Below are positions 8,104 to 19,400 of a stretch of 64,000 nucleotides of DNA, piece by piece. The notes beneath the pieces are model-generated. The model did not search any database, was not told where the DNA came from, and was given only the letters and a program-made list of their open reading frames with translations. The stretch comes from Mactra quadrangularis (taxonomy: Eukaryota > Mollusca > Bivalvia > Venerida > Mactridae), in contig CM046299.1 in assembly GCA_025267735.1 (NCBI GenBank), forward strand, positions 33,990,887-34,054,886. Reading direction: 5' to 3'. Made by a program: the position numbers and the translations under genes. Positions within the stretch are counted from its first letter, which is position 1, and every line of letters begins with the position of its first letter.

Positions 8104-8293
8104 TATGGTGGCATATTTCTGCCATCAGATAACCACATAACTAACTAGTTAATTAAGAGGTTAACTAGTAAGTGTAACTAGTTAACCAATTAATTAAACT
8201 AACTTAAGAGGTGAACTAGTTACCATTACTAGTTAACCTCTTAATTAACTAGTTAGTTATGTGGTTATCAGATGGCAGAAATATGCCACCATA
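8104..8293. repeat. Foldback element with 68-bp inverted repeats
   Basis: 8104-8171 and 8226-8293 are reverse complements with one mismatch seen, ends TATGGTGG/CCACCATA. The 54-bp spacer is built from the same AACTAGTTA-type motifs. No coding capacity. Looks like a MITE or foldback; no clear target duplication assigned. Confidence 0.7.
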
Positions 8294-9663
8294 GATAAGC
8301 CAATTATATGAGTGATAAGTTCTGATTTCAAGTCCAGCAACAAGTTTCCCAAACTTCCTATACAATGTTGTGACCAGATAGAGACTGCAGTTCAACCACA
8401 AAAATAAAATCTATATAATCTCAACATATTTATAAATACAATACATCTTATGATGCTTAAAACATATTTTATGTCTTCTAGTAAAACCTTGAGCAATTAA
8501 AACCTATTTCAATGAGCAGAATATTGGCTATAGAGTTACAATATTTCCTACTTGATGCATTCATCTAATACCCTCATCAAAGCGCAGCAAGGCTGTCTTA
8601 ATGCATTCTGCAGTTATATAATATAATATCTAAGATTTAATAGCCATATTTGATAAATAAATGCTTCCTTTCACTGGATTCTTTTATTAGAATCAACAAA
8701 TTCCATTAGATTAATGAGCCATGTCTGTTGGCTTACTATACATATCTTGAAATGCTAACAAGATACATAAGAATCAACAATAATGTAATGGTTACCACAA
8801 GCGTGGCAACAATACCCAAGGCAACATGCATGCACCTGGCTTATAAAACTGTTCTGTAAGTACTGCTATACTTTTTCACATTTCTAGAAAAACAAAGTAA
8901 TACATTTAATACAAAGAATATAAATCCGTAAGGGTATAATTTGTCTACATAACGTTGGTCCTTGTGAGAGATCTCTTCCTTGGAGCATATTATAACCATG
9001 ATGAAAGACAAGCAGCAAATAAGGGTTTCTTACTTGAGACAAGAATGTCATATGGTTTCCATACTGACACAAATCAAATTAACACTTAACTCTACAGAAA
9101 AATATTCAACTGCAGCAATATTGATATCTAAACCCACATAGAGGTGTGAATACCTATGACCATTTTGTCTGATTATGAGTGGACAAGTGGAACTTTCTAA
9201 CCAACTTGTCTCTGGAAAATTAATACAATACAGCAGCATAATTCTTACTACTAAGTCTATTTAGTTTCATCAACATAAAAAATCAACAACACTTGTATCA
9301 TGGTTGTCTCACTTAGTCATTTTAAAACTGGATTCCACACAATTGTATTTTAGCTGCCGACAAATAGAATAAGGTGAAGTAGCCTGTGGACTAACAGAGA
9401 AAAAAAGCTGAAAGTTTTCTACCCCATTTACATAACTTAATTAAAGAAAATATAAGATTATTTAGTTCACAAGCTATTAATGTTCTGCCTGCTAGGTTAC
9501 TATATACATCTATATGTATAAGGGGTTTAGTGCTAGTTGTAATGAAAACTGTAATAATATTAAGTCAAGCCAGGCCAGCAATATTGACTACTATTACATT
9601 TAAACAATGAAATAAGTTACAGGTAAAATAACCATTCACTAAAACTCTATTATATCTAATCAT
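8294..9663. other. AT-rich non-coding DNA
   Basis: No supported gene; short open frames here lack codon-like composition or recognisable motifs. CTAATCAT at 9656-9663 is the left target duplication of the next element. Confidence 0.45.
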
Positions 9664-10669
9664 TAGGGCTGTCACGATACACCAGAAACATATCACAATA
9701 TATTGCAATAAGCAAGCACCTTATCACCATATGTACCATAATATATTGACTTGGATAGTGACAATCATAGCCATTTTTTAGGTTTCCTCCACTGTATTTA
9801 ACACTAACATTGCAAATTTTACAGCTACCCCAGCAAAAAAAATATTTTTATTTGGTATCTAATTTTAAGCCAAAATGATACCAGAGTCGTCCACTTTTAA
9901 TGTTTTTATTTTCCACCATTTTAAAATCATTACTTTTGCCCCCAATGATTTTTACTTTTGACTCCTTTTCAGTTTTCAGTGAACGATTGGTTACACAAAT
10001 AATATGACATCCAAGCGTATGCGTACATGTAACCCCAGCGCGTTTGATTTACTGTGCAGAACATTTCCGATTGAGAATAAAATGATCAAATAACCATGAG
10101 GAACACTGCAAAAAAAGGTGGTGTAGCAAGACCAGCAACGCCATTACACGTAAAAAAATGGCGGACTGACAAGAGCATAATTAAGAAAAACATAATCATG
10201 TAGATGGAACTTGTAAAAATTAGTATCCATCACTTTTATGAAGTGCATATTATTTCAAAATTATTTTTTTTAAATGATAAACTTTATTACATGATAGTAT
10301 CTAGCTTATTTCTGCATATTTGGTCATTTAGGACTGTAAATATATTTTGCATATAAAAAAGATCTTTGGGTAGGAAGAAACAATTACCCTCTTAGCTGCA
10401 GAACATTCCAACAATCAAGCTCCTAGGTGCCATGTTTGTTTCACAACTTCCTGTACTGAAGTATTCCATTCAAGAACATCTTATTTGAACTTAAGTTTTA
10501 ACTCAGTGCACCATGGAAAAACTAACGTTTTGCTACTTTCATTTTGCGAAGGGAAGAATTTTCCAATGAATTAAAAAATATAGCTAAATATTGGTATGTT
10601 AGATTTGTACCGCAATATGTCTTGCCACAGCTCTATATTACAATATACCGGTATATCGTGACAGCTCTA
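9664..10669. mobile_element. Non-autonomous hAT-type DNA transposon
   Basis: 1006 bp. The left end TAGGGCTGTCACGATA pairs with the right end TATCGTGACAGCTCTA as imperfect terminal inverted repeats. Flanks CTAATCAT (9656-9663) and CTAAGCAT (10670-10677) are an 8-bp target duplication with one difference, the length typical of hAT elements. The interior is AT-rich, without a transposase. Confidence 0.75.
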
Positions 10670-10677
10670 CTAAGCAT

Positions 10678-11660
10678 ACAATCATAAACCATTTCATTCT
10701 AATATAACCAATTTAATAGAAACAAAAACAGACCAGCTCTCAATTTCTTACACCAAAAAGTCTCCAGCAGGGCTTAAATTTCTGAAACCAGTCTGTTCAG
10801 GCACTTCTAGATGCTTGCATAATGTACAATCTCAGTTACACCAATGTTTTACCCATAATTACTTTATAAAAGAAAACAGATTAAGTTTCAACTGTGTAAA
10901 ATAAGAAATCAGTTATATCTAATTTGTTACATGTGTTCATAAGTTCTAGGAAGTTAAAAAGAGAGCAAACTATTTGAGTAACATTGTAGCTATCACTTAG
11001 CAGAACAACCATCAACATGAAGTAAAGAAATAGAAGGATAAACAGCAAACATTCCCATGTATTTAAGAAAGAAATATAAAAATGTAGAAAATTATGGCAA
11101 GTTAGTACACAGCAGTAAATTAATAAAATCTACGATATAATGTGACAAGATAAACCATAAAATAACAATAAAAATGTGGAATTTCTGTTGTTACGTCATA
11201 ATGTTATATATCATTTAGGACAGAAGATTCTATTCACATATATAGTACATTCTACAAGTATATACTAACAAACATTTCAGTACTAACACAATTCACTAAT
11301 GACCCAGTTACAGAAATGTGTTTCTTATTAATTATTGAGATCATTTTTGGAAGGAAATGTTTTCAACAATTCCTTTCTATGTCAGCGCTCTCAGAAATTT
11401 GAAAAAGAACGAACAACACATAATTGAACTCTGTTGCGACCCAGAAAATAGAGCAACACAAAAATGTGTATACTATCAATTGCAGACAAGTGGAAAAAAT
11501 ACAAATTTAAACAAATACTTAAAATTATGATATTCAATGTTTTTTCACATTAATCAAACTTTATTCTATCTGTGTACGGAGAAAAGTTATTTTGTATTAT
11601 TGCGCATTTTCTATCTGCCACGCACTTGTATATGTATATAAATTTAGCCAGGTCCGTTAA
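10678..11660. other. AT-rich non-coding DNA
   Basis: Nothing recognisable apart from short A/T runs. Confidence 0.45.
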
Positions 11661-11661
11661 T

Positions 11662-11774
11662 GTCGCGGCAGTGGCGTAGTGATTAGCATGACAGACTACG
11701 AATCATGAAATTGCGGGTTCGAATCCTAGTCGCGTAAAATACTTGTTTTTTTTTTTTTTTTTTTTTTTTTTTTG
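11662..11774 (+). repeat. tRNA-Arg-like pseudogene or SINE head with long T run
   Basis: 'tggcgtagtgattagca' resembles a D arm/A box, CTACGAA looks like an arginine anticodon loop (ACG), and GGTTCGAATCC is a perfect B box. The acceptor and T stems are imperfect. It is followed by a run of about 29 T (11746-11774). Not a convincing functional tRNA; most likely a SINE head or tRNA pseudogene with Pol III promoter elements. Confidence 0.5.
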
Positions 11775-12562
11775 GTTTAGGCTACAAAAATTTGATCATG
11801 TTCGTCAGATTAAAGCACTTAAAATTCAGAAAATGAAAAAAAAAATTTGCTCTAGTTACTTTTCACTTATAAAATGAATACATCAATTATAAATGCAATG
11901 CACGTTTACCATAAACTTTATATTAACACATGATCATCAGTTGAATACTGACGTAAACTTAATGTTTTCATCAACTCTACACAGCTCTGGTTATGTGACG
12001 TCATATGTCCCCCCCCCCCCGCTGCTGTGTAAAAATAATTCAAAATACTATTTACGACAAGCAGGTAAGACGGGTAGAATATTAAACATTATAATTGTTA
12101 ATGCCCCAAAATACTCAACCGACTTACTTTGAAATAAAGTTGCATTTTGCATAACATACCCCAAGACTATATTTATATACCTAAAGGTTTAGTCAATTTT
12201 TATTTTAGAAGGGTTCTGATGTAATTGTTTTCTTCCACATAATTTAGGTATATTTACATGTTGCAGTTGTTTCTTGTTTAGTCTATAGCCAGGGAATCAG
12301 ATGTTATCTATGTCTCTGTCTATAGCATAGTTGACATAAATGACAAGCCTGTATTTATTCACTTTAAACTTTACCAGTTTGGTCCATTTTTATTATATAG
12401 GGATGCTGACTCTAAAATCCTCATACATGATGGCTTAAGTAATCTTAGTAGTTGTTTGTTGTTTAGTCGTGCCCATATAATGACATCAATTAACAATGTT
12501 TTAAATGTAGGTTACAACAGAAACACAAAATTCAGAAGTATGAAGAAACCTCAACCAAGCCT

Positions 12563-15500
12563 ATGGAGAAGACAGTACCCGAACAACACAGCTACTGGAA
12601 ATTTTCAACAACATCGCCTCCACAGACCCATGCAACGGATGATACCTCCTCCATGGTTCATGATGTACTGACCAACACCCCTTATGTGTGCAAAAATGAT
12701 AACATTGAAAACCAAACTCAAATTCCGAACCCGACCTATACCGAACAGCAAAACAACATTGAAAACTTTTTTATTAAAAAGGGATTAAATATTTTACACC
12801 TGAATATTCATTATTTGTACCCAAAGTTTCATGAAATTCAACATTTAGTTTCAAAACATCCCTCTATTGATATACTCTGTCTATGTGAAACATTTTTAAG
12901 TGATATGTTTTGTGACAATGAACTACAACTTAACGGATTCCAATTATACAGAAAAGACAGAAAATCTAATGGAGGAGGCATCATCATATATGTTAAGAAC
13001 AATATATTCTGTGAACAGAAAGAACATTTAGAGAAAGAAACTATTGAAGCTATTTGGTTAGAAATTAAATTATCAAAACAGAAGCCATTTCTTCTAGGAT
13101 ATATCTACAGACCCCCTTCAGCCAACTCAACATGGATCAAGGAAATGGAGAACATCTTGGATAATATATATAATGACAATAGTGAGATTCTACTACTTGG
13201 AGACTTTAATTTCAATTTACTAAACAATACCTCATCAAATTCTCCCTGGAAAAATGTTTTAGACTCATTTAATCTTGTGCAATTAGTGAATAAACCAACG
13301 CGTGTTACTCAAAATACAGAAACATTAATTGATCATTTATACACTAATGTTCCATGTAATATTGTTGAAGTGAATGTTCCTGTTTTATCTATAAGTGATC
13401 ACTTCCCTATATGCATCACGCGGAAAATTATGAATAAGGTGGACAAAGACCCATTTCATAACACCATTAAGTATAGGTCATTAAAAAATTTTGACATAGA
13501 TTCCTTTAGGCAAGACCTCAAAAACCAACCCTGGTCTGTTCTTGAAACCTTTGATGACCCTGATGATGCTTTAGATCTTTTTGTTAAGCTTTTTTCTGAA
13601 ACTCTCAATCAACATGCTCCCGAAAAATTAAAAAGAGTCAAGCGCAAAAACCAACCTGATTGGTTTGATAATGAAATAGCAGATACAATTAAAAAAAGAG
13701 ATAATGCAAAAAGGGTGGGCGACACCGACCAATTTAAATATTTTAGAAACAAATCAAAATTGGAAATCAAACAAGCAAAATCTAATTATTATCAAAAAAC
13801 TATTAACGAAAATCTCAAAAACCCTAAATCTCTGTGGAAGAACCTTAAGGATCTTTCAGGTAAACATTTGCAAAAAGAGTCAAACTTAATAGATGAATCT
13901 GGCACTTTAATTACAGACCCCAAACTAGCTGCTGAAAACTTTAACAACTACTTTATTAGTGTATTTAATTCTGCTCCCGACCTTAACAACAGTTCTTTCA
14001 ATAGCACTCTAGAAGAAATAAAATGTTACGTGGAATGTAAAATTAAGTCTGAAGATTTCTTTAGTATAGCACCCTTTTCCCTTAAATTCATTGAGAAAGA
14101 ACTAACTAGACTGAACCCAGCTAAGTCAACAGGTCTCGATGGCCTAGCACCAAAGTTTTTGAAAGAAACGGCAGACATTATAGCCGGACCATTACAAAAA
14201 GTCTTTAATTTAAGTATAGCAACTAGCAAGTATCCAAACATGTACAAAATGGCTAAAGTGACTCCTATCTTCAAAAGTGGTAGTAAAAGTGATAAAAAGA
14301 ACTATCGGCCAATATCAATTCTACCGGTGTTATCTAAGCTATATGAAAAGCATGTGTGCATCCAATTAACAGATTTTTTGGAGAAAAATAATCTCTTCAG
14401 CAAGAGCCAATCTGGATTTAGAAAATCTCATTCATGTGAAACTGCCCTAGTAAATATTGTGGATGAATGGATTAATGAAATAAATGAAAGTAACATTGTT
14501 GGTACTGTATTTCTTGACCTATCTAAAGCCTTTGACTTGATTAACCATAAACTTCTTTTACAAAAATTTAAATGTTATAAATTTAGTGACAAAGCAATGT
14601 TGTGGTCACTCTCTTATTTGAGTCATAGACGCCAAAAAGTATGTTTTTCTGGTAAACTGTCAGAATCCCAAGAGATAAACGCTGGTGTACCACAAGGTTC
14701 TGTTCTAGGCCCAATACTTTTCCTTATTTATATCAATGATTTACCCTTATCTGTTAAAAATGCCCACATGTTTGCTGATGACACAACCCTATCAGCATTT
14801 GGAAAAAATAAATCTGATGTCAGTTGTTTGCTTCAGACTCAGCTAGAATCATTTGAGACCTGGTGTTCCTTAAATGGAATGGCCCCAAATGCCTCTAAAA
14901 GTAAAACAATGTTTATCACAGCCTCCAACCAGCATGAGAAGTTGGAAAACATTAACATCAAGCCACTTAAACTGAACGATGAACCTTTAGAAAAGGTACC
15001 AAATCATAAATTATTGGGGGTAGTCATTGACAAAAACTTAAGTTGGAAACTGCAAGTTGAGACAACTCTTAAGAAATGCAATTCTTTATTATATCTCCTC
15101 CTAAGAATAAAACAATTCCTAAATCTGCATACTAGAAAACTGTTTTTCAATGCATACATCCTTCCACATATTGACTACTGTTGCACTATCTGGGGGTCTT
15201 GTAATGAGCAATTAACAAACACAATGGTAAAATTTCAAAAAAGGGCCGCCAGAATAATTCTTAACAAACCTTTTGATGCCCCGTCGGAGGAGTTATTCAA
15301 ACAACTAAATTGGATGAAATTTCCAGACCGTGTTAACTATAAAAAGGCTATTATTGTCTACAAATCTCTTAATAACACAAGTCCTGAATATTTAAATAAC
15401 AGATTTGTCTTAAGTAATAATCACCAATTAAGATCAAGTTCTACACAAAAACTGAATGTCCCAAAACCTAGACTTGAATTCTTTAGAAAATCTATAACAT

Positions 15501-15607
15501 ACTCAGGACCAGTCATTTGGAATGAAATACCCCTAAACATCCGTCTTGCTAACAGCCTTAGCTCATTCAAAAAGCAGTACATTAAATGGAAAATGCAAAA
15601 AGATTGA
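12563..15607 (+). CDS. Endonuclease-reverse transcriptase polyprotein of a LINE
   Basis: 1014 residues, no internal stops or frameshifts. Residues about 74-285 are an APE-type endonuclease: N-terminal LNILHLNIH, DILCLCETFL (catalytic Glu), YRPPSAN, GDFN at 213-216, LIDH and SDH at 278-280. Residues about 517-800 are a reverse transcriptase: STGLDGL, NYRPIS near 580, FLDLSKAFD, GVPQGSVLGP near 708 and catalytic FADD at 737-740. The C terminus has the 'GPVIWNEIPLNIR...SFK' tail usual in CR1/Jockey-like elements and no RNase H domain. The enzyme nicks target DNA and copies its RNA by target-primed reverse transcription. The start is the first in-frame ATG; endonuclease homology begins some 70 residues later, so the true start may differ. 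All catalytic motifs are present, so the copy may be young or active. Assignment to CR1/L2 versus Jockey clade is uncertain. Confidence 0.9.
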   Translation: MEKTVPEQHSYWKFSTTSPPQTHATDDTSSMVHDVLTNTPYVCKNDNIENQTQIPNPTYTEQQNNIENFFIKKGLNILHLNIHYLYPKFHEIQHLVSKHPSIDILCLCETFLSDMFCDNELQLNGFQLYRKDRKSNGGGIIIYVKNNIFCEQKEHLEKETIEAIWLEIKLSKQKPFLLGYIYRPPSANSTWIKEMENILDNIYNDNSEILLLGDFNFNLLNNTSSNSPWKNVLDSFNLVQLVNKPTRVTQNTETLIDHLYTNVPCNIVEVNVPVLSISDHFPICITRKIMNKVDKDPFHNTIKYRSLKNFDIDSFRQDLKNQPWSVLETFDDPDDALDLFVKLFSETLNQHAPEKLKRVKRKNQPDWFDNEIADTIKKRDNAKRVGDTDQFKYFRNKSKLEIKQAKSNYYQKTINENLKNPKSLWKNLKDLSGKHLQKESNLIDESGTLITDPKLAAENFNNYFISVFNSAPDLNNSSFNSTLEEIKCYVECKIKSEDFFSIAPFSLKFIEKELTRLNPAKSTGLDGLAPKFLKETADIIAGPLQKVFNLSIATSKYPNMYKMAKVTPIFKSGSKSDKKNYRPISILPVLSKLYEKHVCIQLTDFLEKNNLFSKSQSGFRKSHSCETALVNIVDEWINEINESNIVGTVFLDLSKAFDLINHKLLLQKFKCYKFSDKAMLWSLSYLSHRRQKVCFSGKLSESQEINAGVPQGSVLGPILFLIYINDLPLSVKNAHMFADDTTLSAFGKNKSDVSCLLQTQLESFETWCSLNGMAPNASKSKTMFITASNQHEKLENINIKPLKLNDEPLEKVPNHKLLGVVIDKNLSWKLQVETTLKKCNSLLYLLLRIKQFLNLHTRKLFFNAYILPHIDYCCTIWGSCNEQLTNTMVKFQKRAARIILNKPFDAPSEELFKQLNWMKFPDRVNYKKAIIVYKSLNNTSPEYLNNRFVLSNNHQLRSSSTQKLNVPKPRLEFFRKSITYSGPVIWNEIPLNIRLANSLSSFKKQYIKWKMQKD

Positions 15608-15858
15608 AATGTTCTTTGTCCACCTTAAACTCATCTCATGCCTATTGTTCCTTTTTTTCAGGTTACTTTGCTCTTAATTTTGGTTTTCTTATGTATATAA
15701 CATGTTTTTCTCAAGTCTAATATGCATTCATCATTATGTAAATATTGTATATACTGTGTAATATGTTTGATAGAGGCCCACATGGAAGATTGGATTTATC
15801 CAAATGTGTAGCCTCTTAAAATAAAGTCTTTATTATTATTATTATTATTATTATTATA
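12563..15858 (+). mobile_element. CR1/Jockey-type non-LTR retrotransposon (LINE), 5' limit unknown
   Basis: Contains the intact endonuclease/RT ORF (12563-15607), a 3' UTR of about 220 bp with AATAAA at 15820-15825, and a (TTA)n tail at 15829-15858, typical of LINEs ending in a short microsatellite. The 5' boundary is not visible: an overlapping 71-codon frame at 12456-12671 could be the end of an ORF1 or a shadow. No target duplication was found. Confidence 0.85.
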
Positions 15859-16309
15859 TTATCCAAATAATATAACTTTATTTATACTCAAAAAGTCAAC
15901 AAGACTCGTCCATTTATATTTACGGGGGTGCTCAGCTGGTACTCATTCTGGATTACTAAATTATATTGAGCAGTTGTATGTTGTTGAGTCAATCTCTTAT
16001 TTACCCAATAACATTAAGACTTTACTTAAACATCAAAATCAACAGGTTTGATCTATCATGATGTTAGCCGAGCTGATTCTAAATTGTACAGAAATATTGG
16101 AAGTATCTAATTAAAGGTTAATATTGAATGAATTCACTTAATGTATTAGCTATGCAGTACAGTAAATGCAAATGGAACAAAATACAGTCATTTATGATGT
16201 ATGTACCCTATTAAAAGCATTTACGCATGTTAACAGCAAATAATCTTTCTCACAACCTGCAAAATAATCAAAACTATATGCCCTGTTATGCCTATATGCC
16301 CTCTGGATC

Positions 16310-16452
16310 TAGCTGTTAACCCAAAACAAATCGCATCGGTGACTGAGTGGTAGGAGGGAGAATTACCGTAGAAATTATTTCATAACTAAGCTCCACGAAA
16401 GTATGCCCTGCCCGTGAGTCAAACCTACGACCCCTTGATCAGTAGAATAATG
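16310..16452 (-). repeat. SINE fragment (family of 6059-6289), copy h
   Basis: Minus-strand match to the SINE head and mid-body: 'ggtaggagggagaattacc', 'aagctccacgaaagtatgc', 'cctgcccgtgagtcaaacc', 'accccttgatcagtag'. The remaining tRNA head and the 3' half are missing. Confidence 0.65.
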
Positions 16453-19400
16453 GGCCTGTCAAATGAAATATGAAACACAGTTGACCATGAATGATAAGAA
16501 GGTAATGAGTGATATCGAAATAGTATCTTTGAACTCTAAAATGATAAAATCCTTCAAAAATTCCTTCCGACAGTACTTTCAGTACTTTGATTAAACTAAA
16601 GCTTTAGTAACTGAATAGTAAGTGTTAATGGTTATGAAATCTTTACACCCAACTTCTCTGACTTGTACAATTTTACCTATAAATGAACATTTCAATGCCA
16701 CATGTCATCAATGGACTTGTTATAACTTCTGACCATAGTTATGTGTATTTGGACATTATATCAGAATATTTTAATTATGATGATGTAGACATGTTTCATG
16801 TCAGTATATACTTATCTTATGAAGTAAATAACATGGTATGGTATCATTATCTGAATTCTGAGTTTTTGGAGATGTGAAATTTTACTTTGCTATGTGTGAT
16901 TCTTTAGGGTCGCCCATATGCCAAAAAGGGCTTCGGGCGACTATTTTACTTTGGACATACATGTGAACTTTTATTTATTTTTTTCTAGATATCAACAAAC
17001 CAGGATAAAAGACTTTTAAGACAATATAAAGGTAAATGTTTAAAGAAAAACGCTGGTCATGTCATGTTATTAACCAATTATAATAAATAGTGTCTTATTT
17101 ATACTTACTGCTATATAATGGTGTGACAACATGAGAATATAAAGTCTATAATGTTGTGAATAAAGACATATTTATCACTAAATCATGATCTATACACTGC
17201 AATATTCTAACATATTATTAAAGAGCCTGTCATTGTTTCTGTCAGAATACATTAAAACAAGGTATATTATATTAACTGTAGATATAAACATTAATAATGT
17301 CCAGGTATATAAATTAGTTAGTGTATTTACTTACATTAGCTAGATTAAATAGTTAGAAGGTATAGACTACATACCAACACTTATATCAGGTCATTTATGT
17401 ACCAACACAGTATCAACTCTTATACTATAACTATATTACATACAATGTATATTATTCTTTATCATATCTATGAAACTAGAAGGTCAATCTAAAATATCAT
17501 GTGGTTGTCCCATACAATTCCTTTAAGCTGTCTCAATTATATTCTAGCTGCCATACTAAAATGTTTGAATCTCTGAACCAGAAGAGTGTTTTTGCCCTGA
17601 AGAATCAAACAATGGTTAATTAAAGAGATTGCCTACATGGACATTTTTATAATTTCAGAACAATTACTAATGATTAGTTATTTTATTTATACATCCACAT
17701 TAACAATGACTTATGTCCATTTTTTTTCCAATTTTATTCATTGAAAACTTCTTTAATAAAAAAAAGGGTAGCCTACATACAACTATCTAGGTAAAATATT
17801 ACCATAAATATAGAATACAGATTGAATCTGGCTCCAATCCTAAAACCATGTATAAATACACCAAATAAAACACAGACTAAATCTATAATGCAACAATTTT
17901 ACAGAATATTTTGGTCGACAAAATTCTTACAATAACTTAACCAAGACATAACAAATTAAAGCTATCATTATATATAAACCATTTTTCTATCTATGTATTA
18001 TTTATCAAAAAACTTGTATCATTTAAATTCCTGAAATTTCTAGATAGTATAAAGTTACTGATAAAAAATAAGATGTATGCTTTTGTTTTCTCTACCATAA
18101 TAATAAGAAACAATCCCCTAAATAAATTTATACAATTACTTTTAATACAACAAGTTTCAACTCTTTAAAATGTTCTAAAATAACAACAGTTTGAGCATGT
18201 TGTTGGTGATAAACAATCTGTACACATCATTTTATGTAAACAATTAAAATAATAATAAGTTTGTATTCTTAAAAAAGAAACATAATCAAGGTTGAATATA
18301 GTCAAGGACAGACTGATACCTGTTCTAATGAAACAAAAGCCAAGAATCAATTAACAATATTAAATGTTTTGTAGTCAACAATAAAGTCACTTGTTGACAT
18401 AATTAAGCAGTTAAAACTTGATTTGTTTGGACAGTGAACATAACAATATTATAAAAGAACACCTGAAAAAACACTAGAATCCCTTGTGATACAATATAGG
18501 ATTTTTATTGTTATATCCAGTAGTAAATCCATTGTACTATGAATTATATTCAGCTAATATTTCTGTGAATTTACTATACTAACTATACTGACTAGCTAAT
18601 ATTAGAAAGAAATTAACAAATTTAGAGGAAGCATCGGCTATTGTAATGGTCTATACATAGTCCCTGAGAACAATGACTCCAAACATGACTTATTGTTTCT
18701 ACCTGAAAAAATACTACAAAATACGTTTTGGATAACAAAAGAAAAATGTTTGTGTAGTAGGCTTTTTATTTACAAACCAAAGAAATCAAAATATAACTCT
18801 ATACATGATTGTATATATTAAGTTTTTGCTGACTATGGATTCTGACCAAACACCTTGTATATAATTTATCCATAATTTTTATTTCAGTCTATAAAAAGAA
18901 GCTCATCACAACCAATTACAGATATAACCCAACAAGGTTTAATTCAACAAAATACTACATTTTATATTAAACTATACATAGTAATTATTAAACAGTTTTT
19001 GTTTAGTATCATCAATAACATAATTATCAGAGTAGTAAATTTATTCATTTTCTTCACATAAAACTACCTTTTTACAACTGTTCACTCACCAATACCAATG
19101 AATCTCTAAAACGAAGGCATAAATTTCACATTAATGTCAATTTCTGCCACAAAACTGTCAGGCAATCATTTCATTCTGCCTTGATATGACAAATTTTTCA
19201 TGTAAAAGTGTCACTCATATTCAGTGAAGGATAAAACAATTGCAAGTATCAGTGGATGTTGAGAGACACTAAATGTAATTAAGGTGCATTAAGTCCTGTC
19301 ATACTTGGTTAATTATTGTCACTTGGTTTTATACAATAGTGTACATTTATAACTAGAGCCTATTGTTAGATTATGAAAAAAAAACACTTTATTATATGCA

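Noticed and set aside
13704..14274. Short open frames inside the LINE (13704-13889 plus, 14026-14274 minus)
   Set aside because: Shadows in other frames of the endonuclease-RT ORF.
16909..16941. Histone-type 3' stem-loop
   Set aside because: The hairpin GTCGCCC...GGGCGAC lacks the histone stem sequence and loop, and no histone gene is nearby.
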